A stretch of DNA of 64,000 nucleotides from Maratus speciosus. Taxonomy: Eukaryota > Arthropoda > Arachnida > Araneae > Salticidae. The notes under the pieces are model-generated. The model worked only from the letters and a program-made list of their open reading frames with translations. It had not been told where the DNA came from and searched no databases. Positions 10,787 to 21,127 of the stretch are shown here, piece after piece (the first letter of the stretch is position 1; every line of letters begins with the position of its first letter). The stretch covers positions 157,476,761 to 157,540,760 of the forward strand of contig OZ010799.1 of assembly GCA_963932465.1 (NCBI GenBank), written 5' to 3'. Made by a program: the position numbers and the translations under genes.

Positions 10787-13427
10787 CAGTCAGTACCGGA
10801 TATATGGTCACCCGCTTATAAGGTCACTTTTCGTAAGTCCGGACTGACTGAATAGGTATTACGTGTTAAAATATACCGCCTATATGGTCAGTTTCCAATG
10901 GCTACTATCGGATATATGGTCATATGGTCATCTTTTGTCTCCTTTTTTATTGAAAAATATTTTATAGTTTCGTGCTCTTTTTATTGAGTAAAGTGCGGAA
11001 TAGACGTATTCACATTCAACTATCTTCAACAGACGGCCTCTTTGTATTGGTCACTCGGTGCTTTCCATTTTTAATATCTTTAGAAATAAGTGGATGGACA
11101 TCCTGAAGGAGGAACTCCTTTCCTTCTAGTCAATCTTGCCCTTTTTCCATCGTTGAATCTTCCGTGCGTTTTCTAAAGTCCACAAGTACGAACTTCCGTA
11201 TGGCAAAGAAAGGTCAGTTGATTTTTTTATAGCTTTAAAATGAGAGGGAGACCTTTTCCTTTTTAAACGTAGCCTTAGAGATCGCTATAATATTGCATAC
11301 CACGTGACTAGATTCGCGTCGACACTCAGGGGAGGGAGAGGACCTCCTCTTTTGGGCTGTAGCTCATAAGAGAAACTCTTTTCTGTCGGAAAGAGTTTCC
11401 AAAGCTCTGGAGATTTCTCCCTCAACTGTCGCATTAGATACCGATTCTTGGAAAATATGCCATCACCCCTTACGACCGAATGAAAATTGTCCTCTGTGCA
11501 GAGAAAAATTAAATCATGCATTTTTTATTTTTTGTATTTTTTATTACTTATCGCTGAGTGTAAAGTCTTCGTTCACTTGTTAATTGTCAGTTGTGAATAA
11601 GGGATGTCAGCAAAACGAAATATTTGACAGTTGCGGAACAAAAATTGGTAGAAAACTGGTTTCGAATGTATCGAAACCAGCTTTCGTGTGAAGACTGATA
11701 GAATAGAGAGAGTGACACTGAATAACGTCTTAGGGTTCAAATTTTGTTAAACAGAAGATGTGATCAACCAAAAGAGAAAGCGAGAACATGTTTCAACATT
11801 TGAGAATGTTGAGAAAGATCTTTTCACTTCGATAAAATGTGCCAGATTGCAGAATTTTCCAATACATGGGTTATCGTAAAAGAAAAATCACTGAAAATTG
11901 CTGCATAACTAAGAAAACCGAATTTTACTGCCAAAGAATCGAATGAATGGCTGTTAACTTGTTAAATGACATTCTCAATAGGTACAGACCTTGTACCTAA
12001 TGTTTTTAATTTTGATAAATTTAGGCTGTTTTTTTTCATGTTTTGCCAGATAAAACTTGTTACTTTTAAGAACGAAAATTTAAGTGGTGAGAAGGTAAGC
12101 AAAAAAAGATTGGCCGTTTTATTAGCAGCGAATATGGATGGATGGCTCAAAGATATTGACTCCATTAGTTATTGGTAAATTTCTCAACTTCGTTGTTTGA
12201 AAAACTGCAAATCTTTGCATGTGTCTTACGATGCGAACCGAAAGGCCTGGATGACAATAAGAATTTTGTAAAAAGGATTTCGGCGTTTCGACAAAATTTG
12301 CAGAGACACGTGGCTGTAATCGCAGACAACTGTACCGCCCATTGCATGATTCCCAATTTAAATCCGATTGAACTTGTTTTCTTGCCTCCAAACTGAACCA
12401 GTATAGCACAACAATTAGATCAAGAGATTATTAAAAATATCAAGATAAATTATCGAAAGCTGCTTCTATAAGACATCATTCCTGCAATTGATAAAAAAAA
12501 AGAAGTTTCGCGTGACTGTGTTAGCTGCCATATGTTACGTAGACAAGAGTTGGAACATGATATCAAAAAAGACCATTAAAAATTGTTTTTGACATCCTTC
12601 GCTTCAAGAATGTGAAGAATTATCATTCGAAGACAACGACAATGATGATGATGGTGATGATGTGTCCCTATTTAAAGTTGCACAAGAACTACGGAATGCC
12701 GTTTGCATATTACATGACGAACTGATATATGCAATTGTTGACAATGAGATCGCTACTAATGGACTTTACCCACGAGTGGCAATAGTCACGCCTTTGCGGG
12801 TATGTACCTCCCGAAAAAGACTGCTTATTGGACGAAGGGGAAGCCATGTTAAAATGTTCTTCACGCCTATTGGAGTTTTTCTTCCAGATATCCGCCGCTG
12901 ACGTGAGATCGATAAAGTCCATGGTGAAGCTTCTATACTAGAAATAGTTTTGGGAAATTTTAAATATTAACACTGATGAAAACTATGATAATGACATTGA
13001 ATTCGAGGCTGAACCGACAACGCGAGCAGAAGCTCTCAAAGCACTAAATACATTCAGATATTTTTTTACCAATTCCAAAGGCACAGATGACCATTTTAAA
13101 ACTGTTCATGAATAAGAAAAAGTAGTTTTAACAACAACGATAAAAAACAAACAAACCTGCATAAAAGATTACTTTTACTACTACGAGTATACTAACCAAT
13201 TCGAAATTTTAAGTGTAAAGATATTCTTATTTATACCTCTTGTTTTATAAATTATATGTTCATAGCTTCTTTGTACATTATTGTACTAATATAAAATATA
13301 ACTAACTTATTAATAATATTTAATTGTCTAAAATAAAATTCCTGCTTACACCGCATATAAGGTCACCCCGCTTATAAGGTCATATTTTTCAGGACCGCAT
13401 GGGTGGCCATATAACCGATACTGACTG
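10787..13427 (+). mobile_element. Tigger/pogo-type DNA transposon, inactive
   Basis: A 2641 bp element flanked by TA (10785-10786 and 13428-13429). The left terminus CAGTCAGTACCGGATATATG pairs with a right terminus reading CCATATAACCGATACTGACTG. Subterminal copies of the motif CTTATAAGGTCA occur near both ends. The interior encodes a broken transposase on the plus strand. TA duplication, CAGT-type ends and a CENP-B-like transposase are established marks of the pogo/Tigger group of the Tc1/mariner superfamily. Confidence 0.88.
11604..13110 (+). pseudogene. Pogo/Tigger transposase pseudogene (CENP-B HTH + DDE_1)
   Basis: Readable pieces in several frames, in the order expected for a pogo/Tigger transposase that would act on the element's own ends. 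The N-terminal piece (11604-11695) reads KYLTVAEQKLVENWF, like a psq-type helix-turn-helix. The second piece (about 11770-11960) includes VEKDLF, LQNFPIHG and NFTAKESNEWL, matching the CENP-B-type DNA-binding domain. The catalytic part contains GEKVSKKRLAVLLAANMDG (11966-12178 frame), then VIADNCTAH, NLNPIELVFLPPN (12172-12396 frame) and a following QQLDQEII. The DNCTAH and LDQ pieces carry the second and third acidic positions. The usual DETGLF motif reads DKFRLFF, so its acidic neighbour is altered. An acidic tail with D-rich runs lies near 12620-12665. At least three frame changes and several stops make it non-functional. Confidence 0.85.
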
Positions 13428-13429
13428 TA

Positions 13430-14303
13430 TATTAAATTTATATAAAAATGTATTTATTCGCTTTGGCGAAATTTTGGCGCTAATGAACATGTGTTGTACA
13501 GAGATTGTAAACCTATTAGAGATAACGTCTCCCCAATTTCCGGTGTGTTAACAGATAATTACACTAAGATTGCGGTTTTTAATCTGCAATATATATTTTT
13601 TAATTTTGAAACTTTTTAAAATACTGAAACAATTTTTGTGGATTTGAACGTATCGGAAAATTTTACCCCAAATGGATACCAAGCATGACAATAAAATATT
13701 TAAAACAATAAAAAATGCAAAAAAAAAAAAAGAAATAGAAAGGTGTTTATTTATAATGCTGAGGTTGTAAATAAAAAAGTTGAAGAAAGTTATTCCGCTC
13801 GAATACGAATTTTTCTACTGGCAAATTCGAGTTATTTTTAACAGAAACATAGGCATGTGCAAGGGGGGGGGGGGGAGACGGGAGGGCTCTAAATCCTTGA
13901 AAATAAATAAGAACAGTTAAAAACATTACTGTTTAATACTTTTTTGTTTTATTTTTTTTTCTCTTTTCTCTTTAAATCCTGATAAATTTATTTCTGAATA
14001 TTAAATATTATTTAATTGTTAAATTCCTAAGTTAGTTTTTATTTTCATATGTTTTAAAAATTGTCTTGCACAGGAATTTTTATGGTTATTGGCAATATTA
14101 GAAAAAAAATTGCATAATCATGCTAATGTAGTACAGAAGTTTTGGCATGAATATGAGATTGAATTAAAAATAAATGGAAAATATTGATAATAAAAATAAG
14201 CTTAAAAGTGTATTTTACATATTTTTATAGTGTATACTCATACATGCTATAATTTGTTTCCCTTTAGTTTTGTTTTCCTTCTTACATTCAAAATTTTTAA
14301 ATA
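13430..14303. other. AT-rich spacer, nothing recognised
   Basis: No coding or element structure seen. A G run lies at about 13864-13875. Confidence 0.5.
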
Positions 14304-14931
14304 CAGTCGAATCTCGTTATCCGGACACTCTAATGAGCAGAAAAAAGTGTCGTCATAAGCGGAGTGTAGCGGTAACCGGTGTCGGAGAAAAATATGTTTA
14401 TAAAAAGCTGCATTTTTAATTAATTTAACACAATTTTAAATTCATAACTGTTCTTGCAGTTTTAACCCCTTGAAGATGAAACAATTACGTTTGTGCAATG
14501 CATAATTCCCACCGGAAATTTAGGAAATTTTTATTTCAAAATAAGGAAAAGCAATTTTACAACTTTTTTCCATCAAAGTTAGAAAAGTAAAATTTCATAA
14601 AAATTTTCTGGTGCAAATCTTCATTAATCGTAGGTGTGATAAAATATATCCCACCGCCCCTCAAGGGGTTAAGCAATAAAACATTATTATTTAACAAAAT
14701 AAACGCAAAAACAAAATTGAAAAGAATAAAAATCAGATTTATGACTACTTGCTTTTTGGAAAATGGACAATTTTCCTAAACCTTCGGGATATAGGCAGTT
14801 GCAAATTAATCAATGACATAAAATCCGGAGTTTACATTAAAATTATCTACAGAAAATCGGGACTTTGAAAAACTGACGTGATAAGCAGAATGACGAGGAA
14901 AACCGGGTGTCGGGATAATGAGATTGGACAG
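14304..14931. mobile_element. Pogo-like MITE, 628 bp
   Basis: The left end CAGTCGAATCTCGTTATCCG and the right end, whose complement reads CTGTCCAATCTCATTATCCC, form ~25 bp imperfect terminal inverted repeats. TA flanks both sides (14302-14303, 14932-14933). No transposase. Motifs such as CATAAGCGGAG and GATAAGCAGAATGACG in the subterminal parts are typical of pogo-derived MITEs. Confidence 0.78.
14462..14672. mobile_element. Nested 211 bp MITE with TTAACCCCTTGA ends
   Basis: Perfect 12 bp inverted ends, TTAACCCCTTGA at 14462 and TCAAGGGGTTAA ending at 14672, inside the pogo-like MITE. The right part reads ATATATCCCACCGCCCCTC. A related copy of nearly the same length and orientation lies at 51699-51914. 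Confidence 0.7.
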
Positions 14932-14933
14932 TA

Positions 14934-15710
14934 TATCTTAAACGGGGTTTCAGGAAGGGTGTCCCTCTCTAACGAAAATGAAATTACTGTTCAATTGTCC
15001 TTTTTTCTTCTTTTTCTCTATTTCTTTCTTTTTTTGGGGGGCGGGGGGGGGGGGATGAAGAGACTTTATATAAAATACAAATGTGAATTCAGGCGGTTCT
15101 TCAAAATTGCACATTAAGCATTGCTAGATAGTAGATACCTGTTACGTATTACATACATATAACTTTAAACCTGATTAGAAACACATTTGTATTAGTTCTA
15201 AAAAACATTTCTCAACGAAACAATTATGACTCCCTTACAAAATAATAAAATTATAGGTGGTAAATAAATTATAGGTGATGTTAAACTGCAACAATATGTT
15301 TATTTTTTTCCTTTCAATTTATTTTAATTCTCAAGATTACTGTCAAAGTTGAAATGTTCTTGGAAAATAATGTATTTTATTCTAATAATATGTCTTGGTG
15401 ATAAATTGCAAATAATCAATTGTATTTAATTTTTCAAAGAATGACGAAAAAAAAAATCTTTGAAATAAGATTTTTGCAAACGCAATTCAAAATTAATTTT
15501 ATGTCGCCGAAATGAGTGCTACATCGCCAGTGTTGCAACCATATTAAGCCAGGGGATGTAAATAAGCAGTATCAGGATTTCACCTTACTATCTTCTTGGT
15601 CCTTCCCCAAGTATAGGTTCTCCAACTCCTCTTTTCTTCTTTCCCCACCTTCGGTAATGGACTAGTATGGAAATGGACTAATCTTCTAAATATCTAAATG
15701 GACTAATCCA
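14934..15710. other. Spacer upstream of the Helentron array
   Basis: No gene recognised. A T-rich stretch and a G run (about 15037-15053) are present. A short frame over 14878-15117 translates low-complexity sequence and is not credible. ATGGACTA-like short repeats occur at 15657-15710. Confidence 0.5.
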
Positions 15711-15774
15711 CTACATGGTGATCAACTTTTCGGAAGAGCCGATAGTTGATTAGAGGATCGCGCGAACTTCTTTA
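15711..15774 (+). repeat. Left piece of repeat X, interrupted by the Helentron array
   Basis: The 63 bp from CTACATGGTG through GATCGCGCGAACTTCTT match 38887-38948 almost exactly. In that second copy the sequence continues, after ~23 bp, into the text that follows the array at 34619. The piece is therefore the left flank of the array insertion. Confidence 0.75.
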
Positions 15775-15891
15775 TTGCCGAAACGTCAGTGAAGGCTTAC
15801 TGTGGAGACACGAAATGTTTTGATTTCCGTTTGTCTGTCTGTCTGTTCCGCGATAACTGCCGCAAAAAGCATCCGATCGGCTTGAAATTAA
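15775..15891 (+). mobile_element. Helentron-like unit H1, 5' fragment
   Basis: Only the first ~117 bp of the unit: TTGCCGAAACGTCAGTGAAG, the (GTCT)n block and the GATAACTGCCGCAAAAAGC block. It is followed immediately by the start of H2. Confidence 0.8.
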
Positions 15892-17088
15892 TTGCCGAAA
15901 CGTCAGTGAAGGCTTACTGTGGAGACACGAAAAGTTTTGGTTTCTGTTAGTCTGTCTGTCTGTTAGTCTGTCTGTCTGTTCCGCGATAACTGCCGTAAAA
16001 AGCACCCGATCAGCTTGAAATTCACTGGGCATGTTCATGAGGTACCCGGACTTAGCTGTATAGTTTTTGGTCAAATTTGGTTCATTCGTTCGGGAAATAT
16101 GGAACATTTTATTTTGCTCTATAATGCTTTTCAATGGCAAGTCAGACGATTTTCAGATTTTCATTTGTTGAAAGAAATGGATCATATGAAAAATGGATTT
16201 AAATGGTAAATTTTTGATGCTGAAATTTTTAAATAACATTATTAAATTATTCCAATAAATTATGTCAATATATTTGCGAGATTTTTTTTAATTAGGTTTA
16301 TAATATTGGGGGAATTTTATGCATGTTTTCCAATAATATAAAGGATTTTGTTTTATCAAATTGACATAATGCATATTTCATTTTTTTCCTTTTCATTCTC
16401 TGTTGCCTAGCAACGTATTTGGTCCTAATAATATTAGTATAATTGCGTGTATAATGCTTGAGTAAAGCCAGCGTCAAAACAGATGAATTAATGCATTTGT
16501 ATCTTTGCATATAGAAGGATTTTAGCCCAGAAATAAAAATAAGCAATATTTCATTTATTTTATTTATTTTATTGAAATATTTTGCTTAAAAATACAAAAG
16601 TTCATTATTTTCATAGAGAATAACGTAACATTTTCCCATAACATTTACCAATATTTCTTTAATTGTTGCCAAGAAAATCAAAACCCGGAATAATATTTTC
16701 TTTTAAACAATTTCCAATTGAAATGTTTTGTCGTGAAACAGGAAAATGAAAAATAAAATTAAGAATAGAAAAATTAATATGGCGGCATATTAAAAATAAA
16801 AAGAAAACTCTCGAGTATTTATTAATATAACAAGATGAAAAGTTTTGAGTAAGTACGCATAGCAGGTGAATTAGACGTCATTTATCGAAAACAAAGATGC
16901 TGGAATAAAAAGATCTTGGGTAAAATAAAATTAACTATTATTCACGGAGGAGAGAGATAGATGGAGATGCAGTATGCCGTAAAAACAGTTTGCAATACGA
17001 TGTGCGTTATCGCTCAGATTTAAATGCCCTCATTCGGCCCAAACAAAACAAGCACGTGGAACAGGGACCAAATTCTTTGACTTCATCC

Positions 17089-17124
<36 letters not shown>

Positions 17125-17642
17125 CACGTCGTTGTGTTGTGCCGAATGTAGCGGATTTTAGGGTTACATTTTGGCGTCACTTCAAGATTTATTGTCTGTG
17201 TGCGGTTAACATGAATATTTCATTTTAAATTTAAATTTTATTAATTTATAAAATAACTTATGCTTATCCTTATAAATCACTGTGTAAAAAAAATCTATGA
17301 TATACTATAACCATCCGCACAATCAATAAAAAATTACGAATGTAAACTTAAATAAACTACGGAGGGTTCAGGGGGGCACAGCCCCCTGAAGAAATGCAAT
17401 TTTTGATTTAAAAAGTTACCAAAATAAGTAGCTCATCAGAATTTCAGAACATCAATGTACAACCACTTGTTTAACACTTTTAATTTCTGAAACTTTACGA
17501 AGTATCTTGTATGCTCATAAATATTTATGTAATTTGAAAACTTTAAAAAGCGATTTGTAGGAAGTTGAATATTATGCAATGAGTGTTAAAAACAATGACT
17601 TGCAAAGATGACGTTGAGGCTCCTGATCTGCAGATTTACTAG
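15892..17642 (+). mobile_element. Helentron-like non-autonomous unit H2, complete
   Basis: 1751 bp. The 5' end is TTGCCGAAACGTCAG, followed by a (GTCT)n microsatellite near 15949-15980. A GC-rich hairpin (TTCAGGGGGGC/GCCCCCTGAA) lies near 17368-17392. The 3' end is ACGTTGAGGCTCCTGATCTG then ...TTTACTAG. The heptamer AACGTCA near the start and TGACGTT near the end form short subterminal inverted repeats. A CTAG terminus, subterminal repeats, an internal microsatellite and a stem-loop toward the 3' side are described for Helentrons and DINE-1/INE-1 elements. No Rep-helicase frame is present. A 13 bp palindrome GTTGCCTAGCAAC lies near 16402. Confidence 0.75.
17092..17120. repeat. Poly(T) tract in H2
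   Basis: An expanded T run replacing a short homopolymer segment at the equivalent place in the other units (an A-rich tract in H7 near 25990-26020). Confidence 0.8.
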
Positions 17643-17969
17643 TTGCCGAAACGTCAGTGAAGGCTTACTGTGGAGACACGAAATGTTTTGATTTCCGTTT
17701 GTCTGTCTGTCTGTTCCGCGATAACTGCCGCAAAAAGCATCCGATCGGCTTGAAATTAATTGAGCATGTTGGTGAGGTACTCGGACTTAGCTGTATAGTT
17801 TTTGGTTAAATTTGGTTCATTCGTTCGGGAAATATAGAATATTTTATTTTGCTCCGTAATGCTTTTCAATGGCAAGTCAGACGATTTTCATATTTTCATT
17901 TGTTGAAAGAAATGGCTCATATAAAAAAATGGATTTAAATGGTAAATTTTGGATGCTGAAATTTTTAAA
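17643..17969 (+). mobile_element. Helentron-like unit H3, 5' piece of a split unit
   Basis: Begins TTGCCGAAACG directly after the CTAG of H2 (head-to-tail junction) and covers the first ~327 bp of the unit up to GCTGAAATTTTTAAA. The remaining part of this unit appears at 29577-31011 (H9). The combined length, 1762 bp, equals that of the intact units H2 and H7. Confidence 0.75.
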
Positions 17970-20900
17970 CTAGTAAATCTGCAGATCAGGAGCCTCAACG
18001 TCATCTTTGCAAGTCATTGTTTTTTAACACTCATTGCGTAATATTCATCTTCCTACAAATCGCTTTTTAAAGTTTTCAAATTACATAAATATTTATAAGA
18101 ATACAAAATACTTCGTAAAGTTTCAGAAATTAAATGTGTTAAACAAGTGGTTATACACTGATGTTCTGAAGTTCTGATGAGCTGCTAATTCTGGTAACTT
18201 TTTAAATCAAAAATTGCATTTCTTCAGGGGGCTGTGCCCCCCTGAACCCTCCGTAGTTTATTTAAGTTTACATTCGTAATTTTTTATTGATTGTGCGGAT
18301 GGTTATAGTATATCATAGATTTTTTTTACGCTGTGATTTATAAGGATAAGCATAAGTTTTTTTTTTAATATAAATTAATAACTTTAAAATTTAAAATAAA
18401 ATCCTCATGTTAACCGTACGCAAACAATAAATCTTGAAGTGACGCCAAAAAATGTAACCTTAAAATCCGCTACATTCGACCGAAACACAACGGCGTGCTT
18501 AAAAAAGAAAGAAAGAAAAGAAAAATATTTTTAGTAATACAGTTTTTAATTCATAATACGATGAAATGCTACTTTAGAATGCTTAAATATAAGCAGATCA
18601 TTTTCATTTTACAGAAAAAAGGCACGGATAAAATCAAAGAATTCGGTCCCTGTTCCACGTGCTTGTTTTGTTTGGGCCAAATAATGGCATTTAAATCTGG
18701 GCGATAACGCACATCATATTGCAAACTGTTTTTACGGCATACTGCATCTCCATCTATCTCTTTCCTCCGTAAATAATAGTTCATTTTATTTTAGCCAAGG
18801 TCTTTTTATTCCAACATCTTTTTTTTTTTTGATAAATGACGTCTAATTCATCTGCTATTCGTACTTACTCAAAACCTTTCATCTTGTTATATTAAGAAAT
18901 ACTTGAGAGTTTTCTTTTTATTCCCAATATGCCGCCATATTAATTTTTTTATTCTTATTTATTTTTTTTTTTTTTCATTTTCCTGTTTCACGTCAAAATC
19001 TTTCTGTTGGCATGATTTCAACATTTTGGATATTTAGAACTATTTTTTTTGAAGGAAAAAGATATATATATATATATGAATAAGTTTATTGTCGATATCA
19101 TCTATGTATATATTTATCTAAGTGATTATTTTATCTAATTGATTAATTTTTTAATTCAAGTTTTTTTTTTCAATGTACAGTATTATTGTTTTTATGTATA
19201 CATCTATTAGTACAGTATTATTATTTTATTAAGGATGGGTACCAAGAGCATTAAGTATTTTCCCAGGCAAGTGTTTTGCTAAGGGGAAAGCTTAATTGCC
19301 AGTTACTATCTGTATGTATTATATTACGAGAGTAAAGTAAAGAATTGGAGAGTTTTGGTACAAAAGAGGGACTTTTATGACCTCATGTTTTATGGGACAG
19401 CTGCAGGATCTTCGTGTGGGGGCCCGCGGTCTCGTGAGAAAGTGGGGTTTGAAATATCGGATGTAGGAGGGTCGGAAGGCCCTGAGCATTCCGGGGACCC
19501 ACTGATCACTGGCCGACACGAAGGCGGTCCAGGCAGCGGCGAGTGGTTGGAGATTTTAATTATGCTGAATATGTTAATTCGCATCCACCACTCAGGGCCG
19601 CACATGCAAATTTTTAACAGAGAGAGACTTTCTTGTTTCAATTGGGAATAGGGTGCCCAGACTTGTCAACTTCAATTAATACCCAAATTAGTGTTTTTTT
19701 TCATAATGAGTTATTATTTTGGATGGAAAAAGTATGAATTATTTAATTGTAACTTAATATAATTTGCCTGTGGTGTAAATAAATGATTTATTACTATTAA
19801 TTCCCTTCTTTGTTATTATTTTTTAAAAGTCTTGCTAATTACTTATTTTAAGTATTTAGAAATTACCTGACTGCTTAATATTATTATTAGACCATATATG
19901 TAAAAGTATAATTACATTTATCTTGTAGGGTTGGTTTGTCTGAAAATTGGGGAGTTATATTTAGTGGTTTTGATATTATTATATATTTCCCTTCAAACCA
20001 ATTGGCCATAGGTTAGTTATCTTCTAAACATTTCACAACGCATTGTCTTATTTATCCGAGATAACCTTTTAGGTAAATGACCGTAGGTTACCTATTAGCT
20101 AACTAGGCTTTACGATCACCAAGTCCTCTATAATTAGAGGCCCCTCTATAAGATAGATTTTCTTTTGGATCAAGTAAGTTCGGAGAAAAGGGTGCGCCCA
20201 ACACTCTTGTTAGCTTGTGCTAGGGAATTTATAGATAAATTAAGATATTCATTAACCTAATTTTTAATAGTTGTCTAGATCTTGCCAGCACTTTCAATTG
20301 AAAATTGTTTAAGAGAAAATATTATTCAGGATTTTGATTTTCTTGGCAACGATTAAAGAAACATTGATAAATTTTATGAAAAAATGTCACATTATTCTCT
20401 ATGAAAATAATGAACTTTTGTATTTTTAAGCAAAATATTTGAATAAAATAAATAAAATATTGCCTATTTTTATTTCTGGGGCTAAAATTCATCTATATGC
20501 AAAAATACAAATGCATTAATTCATCCGTTTTGACGTTGGCTTTACTGAAACATTATAGACGCATTTATACTAATATTATTAAGACCAAATTCGTTGCTAG
20601 GTAACTGATGAAAGAAAAGGTAAAAAATGAAATATGTATTATGTCAAATTGATAAAACAAAATGCTTTATATTATTGGAAAACATGCATAAAGTTCCCCC
20701 CAAAATTATAAACCTAATTTAAAAAATCTCGCAAATATATTGACATAATTTCAAACTAATTGGAATAATTTAATAATCTTATTTAAAAATTTCAGCATCC
20801 AAAATTTACCATTTAAATCCATTTTTTATATGAGCCATTTCTTTCAACAAATGAAAATTTGAAAATCGTCTGACTTGCCATAGACAAGCATTACAGAGCA

Positions 20901-21119
20901 AAATAAAATGTTCTATATTTCCCGAACGAATGAACCAAATTTAACCAAAAACTATACAGCTAAGTCCGAGTACCTCATCAACATGCCCAATTAATTTCAA
21001 GCCGATCGGATGCTTTTTGCGGCAGTTATCGCGGAACAGACAGACAGACTGACAGACAGACAAACGGAAATCAAAACTTTTCGTGTCTCCACAGTAAGCC
21101 TTCACTGACGTTTCGGCAA
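17970..21119 (-). mobile_element. Helentron-like unit H4, interrupted by solo LTR
   Basis: Minus-strand unit. Its CTAG 3' end is at 17970-17973 and its TTGCCG 5' start at about 21114-21119. The hairpin lies near 18224-18246. The body is split at 19004/20291 by a solo LTR; without it the unit is ~1.86 kb. A minus-strand frame (18569-18784) with IDGDAVCRKNSLQYDVRYR is shared with other units and is treated in the findings as a possible captured fragment. Confidence 0.78.
19005..20290. mobile_element. Solo LTR (BEL/Pao- or Gypsy-type)
   Basis: 1286 bp beginning TGTTGGCATG and ending CTTGCCAGCA, so it has TG...CA ends within a short inverted repeat. It is flanked by a perfect 5 bp duplication CTTTC (19000-19004 and 20291-20295). 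The surrounding Helentron unit reads continuously when the insert is ignored, as shown by H6 and H7. A GC-rich block covers about 19390-19600, and an AATAAA lies near 19779. No internal gag-pol is present, so the element is reduced to one LTR by recombination. The BEL/Pao assignment rests only on the TGTTGG start and the 5 bp duplication. Confidence 0.75.
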
Positions 21120-21127
21120 TAGGATTA

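Noticed and set aside
11285..11521. Minus-strand 78-codon frame inside the Tigger element
   Set aside because: It runs opposite to the transposase, lies in the 5' leader part of the transposon and has no recognisable domain; probably chance.
15772..16140. Repeated 120-residue frames with NEPNLTKNYTAKSG and TDRLTDRQT (also at 25226, 26973, 29361)
   Set aside because: They recur only because the Helentron-like units are repeated; the TDRQT part is the (GTCT)n microsatellite read on the other strand.
19355..19651. Overlapping long frames on both strands in a GC-rich stretch
   Set aside because: They lie inside the solo LTR, overlap antisense and show no domain; high GC removes stop codons.
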